A DNA stretch of 10,355 nt from Vulcanimicrobiia bacterium (lineage in GTDB: Bacteria > Eremiobacterota > Eremiobacteria > Baltobacterales > Baltobacteraceae). The position numbers and the translations under genes are program-made. The stretch is from the NCBI GenBank assembly GCA_024281135.1, contig JAMXLG010000426.1, positions 1 through 10,355 of the forward strand. Direction: 5' to 3'. Under the pieces are notes generated by a model. That model was not told the origin of the DNA, ran no database searches, and saw nothing but the letters and a program-made list of their open reading frames with translations. This document shows, piece after piece, positions 1-6,508 of the stretch (its first letter is position 1; each line of letters opens with the position of its first letter).

Positions 1-470
1 TCATGGGTGGCGCACCACAGGGCCCGAGCGCGCTGTGGCATTATGTCGAGTTCGTGCGCAATGCAATGGGCGCGTCGTATCTCGTCATGCCGAACGTTGA
101 GGACCCGTTCCTCGAGCATCTCGACGAACGGAGCTATCCGTACGCGGAGATTGCGCGCTACAGCACGGCACTGCAACCGATGATATACTGGCGCATGATG
201 CGACGATCTCCGACGACGCCGCAAGAGGTGGAGCAAATTCTCCAGTCTTCGTTCGATATGTTGACCCGCTACGCCGGACGAACGATTCCTATCAGTATCG
301 GGGGACAGACGAGCGCAGGGGGACGCAACGGAGCGCCTCCGGCGCAAGAGATCACCAGTTCACTTGATGCGAGCAAACGCATCGGCGCGCTCGGTGTATG
401 CTTCTTCGCATGGGACGGCACCGAGCCGTACCAATGGGACGCCCTTGGTAACTATCGTTGGATTCCATAG
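1..470 (+). CDS. C-terminal part of a TIM-barrel, glycosidase-like protein (5' end outside window)
   Basis: The reading frame is open from the window edge to the TAG at 468-470, so the gene begins upstream; the ATG at 3 is probably internal. About 155 residues are visible. They read like the last third of a (beta/alpha)8 barrel: a helix with LWHYVEFVRNAMG, a stretch with conserved aromatics (MIYWRMM), then a strand PISIGGQ, an APPAQEI helix start, and GALGVCFFAWDGT followed by QWDALGNYRW at the end. Strands ending in a Trp-Asp pair are typical of glycoside-hydrolase-like barrels, but no catalytic acid pair can be assigned from this fragment. It lies 4 bp before the alanine racemase gene, so the two are probably cotranscribed. 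Family and substrate are unknown; a secreted or surface carbohydrate-active protein is a guess. Confidence 0.6.
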   Translation, partial: MGGAPQGPSALWHYVEFVRNAMGASYLVMPNVEDPFLEHLDERSYPYAEIARYSTALQPMIYWRMMRRSPTTPQEVEQILQSSFDMLTRYAGRTIPISIGGQTSAGGRNGAPPAQEITSSLDASKRIGALGVCFFAWDGTEPYQWDALGNYRWIP

Positions 471-474
471 CACG

Positions 475-1479
475 ATGAAGGCGCCGGCAATCAATCTCAG
501 CGGCGATGCTCTTCGCGAGAACCTCAGGTTGTGGAAGCAATCGACGCACGTCGGCGTGAAGGCGGTAGTAAAAGCAAACGGTTACGGCTTCGGCCTAGAG
601 CGGCTTGTGCGCGAGCTCGACGGTGTTGCGGACGGATTTGTCGTGAACGACGTCGACGAGCTCGAGCGGTTACGTTCGTTGACTGCGGCACCGGCAGCTA
701 CGCTCTACGATGGTGGCCCCGGGCACGCGTGTCGCGCCGCAGATCTTTCCGGCGCCGTCAATGTCGCCCGTCTCGATTCGTTGGCGGCGCTCGCAGCAAG
801 ATCGAACGCCTCTGAGATCACGGTTCGCGTCGGTTTACGTTTAGCGGCCGGGTGGTCGGCGATCGACATTGAAGACGCTAAGGATTACGCAACGATCCTC
901 TCCGGATCGGGTATGCACGCCGAGCTCTGGACGCATTTGAGCAATCCCGCAACGGAAGTGGAAGACCGCGAGCAATTCGCGCAATTCGTCGCCTTGTTTC
1001 GAGAGAACGGCGTCAACATCGTAGGAGAAGACGTCGAGAGCACCTTTCCTGCGGCTCGCGGCACGATCTCGGGCAGCAGTATACGCGTCGGAGTCGGACT
1101 CTTTGGATCGGGATTGCGCGCCACTTCGAACGGACGGCTGACGTGCGCTATTGACGTTCGTGCATCGGTGCTCGATCGCATCACTTTCCGTGGTGCCCTC
1201 GGCGTAGGCTACAACTCGTTAACGCTTCCGATAGGATCGCGCGTTAGCGTAGTGCGGTGTGGATACAGCGACGGTTTTCCGCACGTTACGCGGCCGTATC
1301 GAAATATTCTGTCCGTCGGGATGCAGTACTGTATCGTACACGATGCAGTTGCGGGTGACGAACTGCAACTGATCGACGCCGGCGACGACCTCGACGAACT
1401 CGCGGCGGCAGCAAGTATCTTGCCGCATCAAATCGTCACCGGCCTTGGTCTGGCCTTTCAGAGGTGTATGAAGAGCTAA
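475..1479 (+). CDS. alr: Alanine racemase-like PLP enzyme (divergent)
   Basis: This encodes a 334-residue fold-type III PLP protein of the alanine racemase family, which interconverts L- and D-alanine for peptidoglycan. The PLP lysine is K33 in VVKANGYGFG. WTHLS (H154) matches the strand seen in the family, RVGVGLFG (R204) matches the Arg that contacts the PLP ring nitrogen, and Y246 in GVGYN matches the second catalytic base (the VGYG/VSYG tyrosine). GYSDGFPH (Y264) matches GYADGY. It is shorter than typical Alr (about 360-380). It lacks the TGMxRLG motif (replaced by GLRLAAGW) and the SMD motif (region 282-291 reads GMQYCIVHDA). The ATG at 475 is chosen because it follows the upstream stop by 4 bp; the TTG at 364 would overlap the previous gene by over 100 bp. 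Family membership is secure, but substrate specificity is not: it could be an accessory or broad-specificity racemase. Confidence 0.82.
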   Translation: MKAPAINLSGDALRENLRLWKQSTHVGVKAVVKANGYGFGLERLVRELDGVADGFVVNDVDELERLRSLTAAPAATLYDGGPGHACRAADLSGAVNVARLDSLAALAARSNASEITVRVGLRLAAGWSAIDIEDAKDYATILSGSGMHAELWTHLSNPATEVEDREQFAQFVALFRENGVNIVGEDVESTFPAARGTISGSSIRVGVGLFGSGLRATSNGRLTCAIDVRASVLDRITFRGALGVGYNSLTLPIGSRVSVVRCGYSDGFPHVTRPYRNILSVGMQYCIVHDAVAGDELQLIDAGDDLDELAAAASILPHQIVTGLGLAFQRCMKS

Positions 1480-1516
1480 AGTTGCGCAAGCGCCATGACT
1501 ATCCGAAGAAGCAGGC

Positions 1517-2158
1517 ATGAACGAGCGGTATGTTTGGCTAGCGCTCTTTCTGCTGGGTTGTTTCCACGGAATAAACCCGGGCATGGGATGGCTTTTCGCA
1601 GTTGCGCTCGGCCTTCAAGAGCGCACCGTGCGTGCCGTTTTCCGTGCCGTCGTGCCGATAACGCTGGGGCACCTCGTTTCAGTTGGAATCGTGGTTGGCC
1701 TCGCGCTCATCGCGGCATCTATTTTGCCGCACGCGATCGTTCATCTCTGCGCCGCTGTCATTCTTCTCAGCTTCGGCGCATATAAACTCGTGCGCGCGCG
1801 CCACCCGCGCTGGGTTGGTATGCGCGTCGGATTTTGGGGCCTAGCCTTTTGGGGATTCCTGATGGCAAGCGCCCACGGCGCAGGCCTCATGCTCCTGCCG
1901 TTTGTGACCGCCTCGCCGGTGGAAGCGCGCGACCCAATGTCGATGCCGATGCCGCAAACGCCGACGAACGCGTCGTACGCAATCGGCTTGCTGATGATCG
2001 CCATGCACACGCTCGGTTACATCGCTGCGATGAGCGCGGTCGCATGGGTCGTCTACGCAAAGTTCGGTGTGCGCTTCCTACGGAGCGCGTGGTTCAACGT
2101 CGACCTCGTGTGGGCCGTAGCGCTGATCGCTGCCGGACTGATTGCGCTCTTCACGTGA
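1517..2158 (+). CDS. Six-helix membrane protein with conserved-looking His motifs and a Met-rich loop
   Basis: This is a 213-residue polytopic membrane protein that I cannot name. Predicted helices lie at about 4-31, 45-70, 74-93, 104-130, 152-180 and 193-212. Histidines sit within or next to the helices: H17 in HGINPGMGW, H52 in LGHL, H120 in SAHGAG and H164 in MHTLGY. The loop between helices 4 and 5 contains DPMSMPMPQTP (139-149), which resembles Met-rich copper-binding segments. The layout of paired helices with His near the bilayer recalls LysE-like and NicO-like transporters, but no signature is decisive. It starts 37 bp after the racemase gene. Its TGA overlaps a possible GTG start of the SBP56 gene (GTGA at 2155-2158), which suggests translational coupling. 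A role in metal, selenium or sulfur transport for the SBP56 enzyme is inferred from context only. Confidence 0.75.
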   Translation: MNERYVWLALFLLGCFHGINPGMGWLFAVALGLQERTVRAVFRAVVPITLGHLVSVGIVVGLALIAASILPHAIVHLCAAVILLSFGAYKLVRARHPRWVGMRVGFWGLAFWGFLMASAHGAGLMLLPFVTASPVEARDPMSMPMPQTPTNASYAIGLLMIAMHTLGYIAAMSAVAWVVYAKFGVRFLRSAWFNVDLVWAVALIAAGLIALFT

Positions 2159-2190
2159 ATGACGTACGCTCGGGGCTGAGGTCGTGCACA

Positions 2191-3582
2191 ATGCTTCTGA
2201 AACCGGACCCGACGTTCTATGCGTCAGCTAAAGATGCAATCAACGCGCCACCTGAAACGCTCGCCTACGTTGCGCTGCTAAGTACCAAAGACGGCAGAGC
2301 GGACGCGATGACCGTGATCGATACCGACGGAGCATCCAAGACGTATGCGCAAGAAGTCGGTCGCGTGGAATTCTCGTATACCGGCGACGAGCTTCACCAT
2401 TTCGGTTGGAACGCATGCAGCGCAGCGCTCTGTCCGAACGCGCCGAAACCGCACGCCGAACGCCGCTACCTCGTCGTGCCCGGTCTTCGTTCGTCGCGCA
2501 TCTACATTCTCGACACGAAGCGCGATCCGGCGCATCCGGCCATTGTCCGCGTTATCGAACCTGAAGAGATTATCAAACGCACGGGCTATTCGCGCGCGCA
2601 TACCGTGCATTGCGGCCCCGACGCAATTTACGTCAGCGCGCTAGGAAATGCCACCGGTGATGGGCCTGGCGGCATTTTCATGCTCGATTGCGACACGTTC
2701 GATGTGTTAGGTCCGTGGGAAGATCACCGCGGTCCTCAAGACTTCGCGTATGATTTTTGGTGGCATCTTGGCCACGACGTCATGATCACGAGCGAGTGGG
2801 GCACGCCGAACATGATCGAAAACGGCTTGGATCCGAATTTACTGTTGAATGGAAAATACGGGCACCAGCTTCACTTCTGGAATCTCCGCTCGCGGCGGCA
2901 CGTCCAAGCGTTCGATCTCGGTGCCGAGCAGCAAATGGTTCTGGAGCTTCGCCCGTCGCACGATCCCAACAAGACCTATGGCTTCGTGGGCGTCGTCGTA
3001 TCACTAAAGGATTTGTCCAGCTCGATTTGGCTTTGGCACCGCACCAACGGTGTGTGGGACGTCACGAAAGTTATCGAGATTCCCGCGGAACCGGCCGACC
3101 CGTCAGAACTTCCGGATCTGCTCAAGGGATTTAGCGCGGTTCCGCCATTGCTCAGCGACATCGCGCTTTCGCTCGATGACAAGTACTTATATGCATCGTG
3201 CTGGGGAACCGGTCAAACGTTGCGCTATGACGTAAGCGATCCGTTCAATCCTAAACCCGCCGGTTCGTTGCGTATCGGTGGAATTGCGCAGCGCACACCA
3301 CATCCGAATAATCCATCCAAAGCGCTCAACGGCGGACCGCAGATGGTTGAAATTAGTCGAGACGGCAAGCGGATCTACTTCACCAATTCGCTCTATCGCG
3401 CATGGGACGAGCAATTTTATCCTGACGGGATCAAAGGCTGGATGGTGAAGGTCGATGCAGGCGGTGATGGATCGCTCGCGTTCGACCCAAACTTCTTTGT
3501 AGAGTTTCCCGAAGAACTACGCCCCCATCAGGTACGACTCGAAGGCGGCGATGCTTCTTCGGATTCCTACTGCTTCTCGTGA
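2191..3582 (+). CDS. Selenium-binding protein 56 family; methanethiol oxidase-like
   Basis: This is a 463-residue SBP56 protein, close to the family's usual 460-475. Members characterised as methanethiol oxidase (bacterial MtoX, human SELENBP1) oxidise methanethiol to formaldehyde, sulfide and peroxide and need copper. Visible hallmarks are HHFGWNACS (H69, H70, C76; C76 matches the reactive cysteine of SELENBP1, whose following CSSC cysteine is Ala here), AHTVHCGP, FWWHLGHDVMITSEWGTP, HQLHFWNLRSR, LRPSHDP, YLYASCWGTG, YFTNSLY, DEQFYPDG and the C-terminal HQVRLEGGDASSD. These are the beta-propeller blades with putative metal-binding His. No signal peptide is seen, so a cytoplasmic location is likely, unlike secreted MtoX. 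ATG 2191 has a GAGGT at 2178-2182 with 8-nt spacing; GTG 2155, overlapping the previous stop, is an alternative that adds 12 residues. Confidence 0.92.
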   Translation: MLLKPDPTFYASAKDAINAPPETLAYVALLSTKDGRADAMTVIDTDGASKTYAQEVGRVEFSYTGDELHHFGWNACSAALCPNAPKPHAERRYLVVPGLRSSRIYILDTKRDPAHPAIVRVIEPEEIIKRTGYSRAHTVHCGPDAIYVSALGNATGDGPGGIFMLDCDTFDVLGPWEDHRGPQDFAYDFWWHLGHDVMITSEWGTPNMIENGLDPNLLLNGKYGHQLHFWNLRSRRHVQAFDLGAEQQMVLELRPSHDPNKTYGFVGVVVSLKDLSSSIWLWHRTNGVWDVTKVIEIPAEPADPSELPDLLKGFSAVPPLLSDIALSLDDKYLYASCWGTGQTLRYDVSDPFNPKPAGSLRIGGIAQRTPHPNNPSKALNGGPQMVEISRDGKRIYFTNSLYRAWDEQFYPDGIKGWMVKVDAGGDGSLAFDPNFFVEFPEELRPHQVRLEGGDASSDSYCFS

Positions 3583-3654
3583 CCTTGCGCGTCTGGCAGC
3601 AGAAGTCCAATCGGCATCACGAGGAACTCGCTCGTCGGGAAAACGTGAACCATA

Positions 3655-4107
3655 GTGTACTGGTTCCCGGACGCAATATGGGGCGTACCTCTGATTCTCG
3701 CGACCGTGCTAGCACACTGCTTCGCCTTGTTTGCTATGGGCGACGGGCTTGACGCACTGATTGAGCATTTCTCGAAAAGCAAGAATTTAAAACTGGCCCT
3801 GCCGGTAATTGTTGGTGCGGCGGTTGTCATGTTGATTGCGCTGATAGCGGCCGAGGCTACGGTGTGGGCGGCCGTGTACGTGCTAGTCGGCTCGGTGCCG
3901 AGCTTTCCTTTCGCATTACTCTATTCGTTTGAGGCAATGACGACGTACGGTCACGCTAGTGTCTCTCTTGAGCCACGTTGGCAGATGTTGGGCGCGCTGG
4001 AGGCGCTCAATGGAATTGTGCTGCTTGGGCTTACGACCGCGTTTCTGTTTTCACTCCTTCGTGCGACGTTTGATCTCATCGGGCGAAAGCGCGCTGAGCC
4101 TAATTGA
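3655..4107 (+). CDS. Small potassium-channel-like membrane protein with degenerate selectivity filter
   Basis: This 150-residue membrane protein has hydrophobic segments at about 8-28, 47-68, 70-93 (running into a pore-like helix) and 112-136. The C-terminal half resembles the small bacterial Ion_trans_2 (two-helix K+ channel) group: LLYSFEAMTTYGH, then LEPRWQMLGALEALNGIVLLGLTTAFLFSLL, where relatives have a TTxGYGD filter followed by a W/RxLGAxEAxNGxLxxGxSTA helix. Here the filter is TTYGHASV (96-103), so the GYG core is lost and K+ selectivity is doubtful. The start is GTG 3655: an in-frame TGA lies at 3646-3648 and no ATG occurs until codon 28. The ribosome site is weak. It follows the SBP56 gene by 72 bp and ends 7 bp before the convergent regulator. 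Confidence 0.7.
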   Translation: MYWFPDAIWGVPLILATVLAHCFALFAMGDGLDALIEHFSKSKNLKLALPVIVGAAVVMLIALIAAEATVWAAVYVLVGSVPSFPFALLYSFEAMTTYGHASVSLEPRWQMLGALEALNGIVLLGLTTAFLFSLLRATFDLIGRKRAEPN

Positions 4108-4114
4108 ACGGTCG

Positions 4115-5149
4115 TTACATCGCCGCGGTATAGACGCCGGGGTTCGACGGCTGCTGCAAGGCGCGCCAGCGGGTTGGCGTTATGTGTTCCCATCCGTAGA
4201 ATGCGCGTGAGAACGAGTTTACTTCGTCGAAGCCTAGCTCAAGTGCGATTTCACCCACGTCGAGGTCGGTATCGCTCAACAGACTGCGCGCGGTCTCTCG
4301 ACGTACCTCTTCGAGCAACCGTTGATAGTTTGTGCCCAATTTCTCCAGACGCCGTTGTAAGGTGCGCGAACTCATATGCATTTCGGTCGCAACTTTTTCG
4401 ACACTCGGATGTTCGCCGCGCATGTGATTACGGAGAATCGCTTTAGTGTCGTCCGCAACCGTATTCGAGGGGTGGCAGCGGCTCAACGCCGTTTCGAGGG
4501 CGAACGATAATGCCGTGGTCAAATCCTCGTTTTGCATAACGAATGGTTGCTCGAGTGACCGCCGATCGAATACAAGCGCGTCAAGCGGCGCTTCGAAATC
4601 GATTTCGCATCGGAAGTGCGATTTCAAGGCAAGTTCGTCAGTTCGGTGCCGTGCCAACTCGATGAGACGCGGCGCGATGCGGTTGCCTGAACCTCTTCTC
4701 GCAATAGCGACGGCCGACGCAAAAACATAGTCCACTAATGACGACGGAAAAGTTTGACCGTCGGGAGGCCGATAGCCGATGCGAACTTCGTCTTCCGTCA
4801 ACGCGATCTCAAGTTTTCCCGCGTACACAAGTGGCGCATAGCGCGTAAGTGCCTTGAGCGCCTCACCGAAATTGGAGGCATGAAGGGCAGCAAGCGAGGC
4901 AATGTCTAGTTGGTGCGGCAAAACATTGGACGCGAGCCGGAGTCCAGTTCCGGAACCCGACAGTTCCTCGACGGCGCGAAAGAAGGCGATGAACTCTTGC
5001 GTTTCCAGAATTGGTTGAGGAAGGCGAAACCGCGATGGGTGGAGTCCAGCGCGTTTTAGAACGCGTGGAAGGTTGATGCCTAAGTCAGCGACTCGGTAGG
5101 GCATTAGGCGCGACATTGGCATGCGGTCGCAAGACATAGGGATGATCAT
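4115..5149 (-). CDS. AraC-family transcriptional regulator (OruR/ArgR-like, arabinose_bd-type N domain)
   Basis: This is a 344-residue regulator. Residues about 20-210 match the N-terminal domain found in OruR-, MmsR- and virulence-type AraC proteins: LPRVLKRAGL near the start, the DIASLAALHASNFGEALKAL helix region, and VRIGYRPP. The C-terminal DNA-binding domain (about 235-335) has the first helix-turn-helix at about 249-268 (VEKVATEMHMSSRTLQRRL) and the second at about 298-319, ending in the family signature FSRAFYGWEHITPTRWR. Proteins of this group often sense small metabolites and control an adjacent catabolic gene. It diverges from the lactate dehydrogenase gene across 222 bp, making that its most likely target. 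The first ATG is preceded by TTGAG at moderate distance; M5, M10, M12 and M16 are alternatives without ribosome sites. The effector is unknown. Confidence 0.92.
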   Translation of the reverse strand: MIIPMSCDRMPMSRLMPYRVADLGINLPRVLKRAGLHPSRFRLPQPILETQEFIAFFRAVEELSGSGTGLRLASNVLPHQLDIASLAALHASNFGEALKALTRYAPLVYAGKLEIALTEDEVRIGYRPPDGQTFPSSLVDYVFASAVAIARRGSGNRIAPRLIELARHRTDELALKSHFRCEIDFEAPLDALVFDRRSLEQPFVMQNEDLTTALSFALETALSRCHPSNTVADDTKAILRNHMRGEHPSVEKVATEMHMSSRTLQRRLEKLGTNYQRLLEEVRRETARSLLSDTDLDVGEIALELGFDEVNSFSRAFYGWEHITPTRWRALQQPSNPGVYTAAM

Positions 5150-5296
5150 GGGCTCAATTCTCGCCCGTCTCGCGCCGGCGTCCCAGAATCATCCATACTT
5201 TTATTCGCACATTTGAGGCGGAGCAGGGCTCTGGGCGAACTTGCCTCAGTGAGCAGTGATGGCGTGGCGTCATGTTGCACCGCGCCTGTCAAGTTA

Positions 5297-5331
5297 GATC
5301 GCGCCAATCTACTGAAAGGTCTGGCGCAATC
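5297..5331 (+). promoter_or_regulatory. Inverted-repeat operator candidate upstream of ldh (copy 1)
   Basis: The left arm GATCGCGCCA (5297-5306) and right arm TGGCGCAATC (5322-5331) pair at 9 of 10 positions around a 15-nt spacer. ACGTTTG follows at 5338-5344, 27 nt before the dehydrogenase ATG. The same arrangement in the same orientation lies upstream of the cupredoxin gene. This is probably a transcription-factor site; the divergent AraC regulator is the nearest candidate. No convincing -10/-35 pair could be placed between it and the ATG. Confidence 0.6.
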
Positions 5332-5371
5332 AGTATCACGTTTGACTCAACGAGTGCACTAAAGTGCTTGA

Positions 5372-6382
5372 ATGCGGACCTCCTCGTCAACTAATCACCG
5401 ATCGAACGGTGTCGCGCGTGTTGCAATCGTTGGCGCGGGCAAAGTAGGTTCGACGACAGCATACGCTCTACTAATCTCAGGCATAGCTGCTGATATCGTC
5501 TTGATCGATAAAAATAGACGGCTCGCCGAAGCCCAAGTTGATGATTTGCGCGACGCGGTACTTTTCTCGCACGCGACGCGTGTAATAGCCGGCGAATTGT
5601 CGGACTGTCGAAATGCGGACGTAACGATTATCACTGCGGGTGTCCAGCAGGGAGAGAGCCGTTCACGTCTCGACAATTTGAAAGACGGCGCAGCGATTCT
5701 AAAGGAGATCCTTGCGGAAATCGCACCCGCGAACCCGTCGGGGATCCTGTTGATCGCTTCGAACCCCGTTGATGTACTGACTTATGCGTCGTGGAAGTGG
5801 TCGGGCCTGCCGCGCGGCCGCGTTATTGGCTCCGGCACCACTCTCGATACGTCGCGTTTTCGCCGGCGGCTAGGCGCGCTGTACGGCGTCTCACCGGACA
5901 ACGTACACGCGAGCATTATCGGCGAGCACGGGGATAGCCAAGTGCCCTTGCTCTCTTCCGCGCGAATTGCCGGGATGGCGCTTGAAGACGGTCTTCGTCA
6001 GCTTAATTTTCGGTACGATCCGAGTGTCTTACGTTCAATAGCTGACGAAACACGAACCGCGGGCCACGAAATCATCGACGGCAAAGGAGCAACATATTTT
6101 GGAATCGGTGCCGCGCTAGCGCGAATTGTAAATACGATCTTGCGCGACGAACGCGCCGTGCTATGCGTTTCGACCGTCGTACCGGCAGCTATGGGGCTCG
6201 GTGAGGTTTCGCTCTCACTGCCCACACTCGTAGGCCGCGAGGGTGTTCTGCGTGTGATGCCGATTCAAGCGAATGACGTTGAGCGCAAGGCCCTCAAAGC
6301 GTCCGCGGATGTTCTGAGGCAGAATGTCGCAATGCTAGATCTTTCCTTTCCTCTCGGACGCGTTACGCATCTGTTCGGCTAA
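5372..6382 (+). CDS. ldh: L-lactate dehydrogenase (NAD-dependent LDH/MDH family)
   Basis: This is a 336-residue LDH that interconverts pyruvate and L-lactate with NAD(H) in the cytoplasm. It has the Rossmann GAGKVG (21-26) and D46 for NAD ribose. In the specificity loop AGVQQGESRSRLD, Q93 aligns with Q102 (lactate rather than malate specificity) and R99 with R109. The substrate-binding and catalytic set is D159 and R162 in LDTSRFR, H186 in GEHGDSQVP, and T241 in ATYFGIG. The loop has GES where typical LDHs have KPG. An extra 15 residues, rich in Ser and Asn, precede the first strand. ATG 5372 is the only canonical start in frame before the dinucleotide fold, but it has a weak ribosome site. 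It is divergent from the AraC regulator and preceded by the inverted repeat at 5297-5331. It may serve lactate oxidation or fermentation. Confidence 0.93.
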   Translation: MRTSSSTNHRSNGVARVAIVGAGKVGSTTAYALLISGIAADIVLIDKNRRLAEAQVDDLRDAVLFSHATRVIAGELSDCRNADVTIITAGVQQGESRSRLDNLKDGAAILKEILAEIAPANPSGILLIASNPVDVLTYASWKWSGLPRGRVIGSGTTLDTSRFRRRLGALYGVSPDNVHASIIGEHGDSQVPLLSSARIAGMALEDGLRQLNFRYDPSVLRSIADETRTAGHEIIDGKGATYFGIGAALARIVNTILRDERAVLCVSTVVPAAMGLGEVSLSLPTLVGREGVLRVMPIQANDVERKALKASADVLRQNVAMLDLSFPLGRVTHLFG

Positions 6383-6406
6383 CGGCGATCACGAACGCAA
6401 AAAGCC

Positions 6407-6450
6407 ACGCGCGCTTGAGCTTCGCGAAGCCATTCACCGCCAGCGCGCGT
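6407..6450 (-). terminator. Hairpin with T-run on the - strand, possible second terminator
   Basis: ACGCGCGCT (6407-6415) pairs perfectly with AGCGCGCGT (6442-6450). Reading the - strand, the stem is followed by GGCTTTTTGCG. The 26-nt loop contains a 12-bp palindrome, GCTTCGCGAAGC (6419-6430), which could form an inner hairpin. It may back up the hairpin at 6453-6487. The long loop keeps confidence low. Confidence 0.35.
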
Positions 6451-6452
6451 TA

Positions 6453-6487
6453 AAGCCTCGGCGCGCCGAACGAGAGCGCCGAGGCTT
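6453..6487 (-). terminator. Strong hairpin after the cupredoxin gene
   Basis: AAGCCTCGGCGC (6453-6464) and GCGCCGAGGCTT (6476-6487) form a perfect 12-bp GC-rich stem with an 11-nt loop, 21 bp downstream of the cupredoxin stop. On the - strand the tail is only a short TTT run, so termination may be factor-assisted. It could also block read-through from the convergent dehydrogenase gene. Confidence 0.6.
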
Positions 6488-6508
6488 CGCAATGAACGGC
6501 CAATGGGT

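Noticed and set aside
364..474. N-terminal extension of the alanine racemase from TTG 364
   Set aside because: It would overlap the upstream gene by over 100 bp and has no family similarity; ATG 475 fits the domain start.
1834..2190. Upstream extension of the SBP56 frame across the membrane protein gene
   Set aside because: The extension is Arg-rich shadow sequence within a well-supported membrane protein; ATG 2191 has a ribosome site and gives the family length.
5342..5347. TTGACT as a -35 box of ldh
   Set aside because: No acceptable -10 at 16-18 nt, and the implied transcription start would fall after the ATG.
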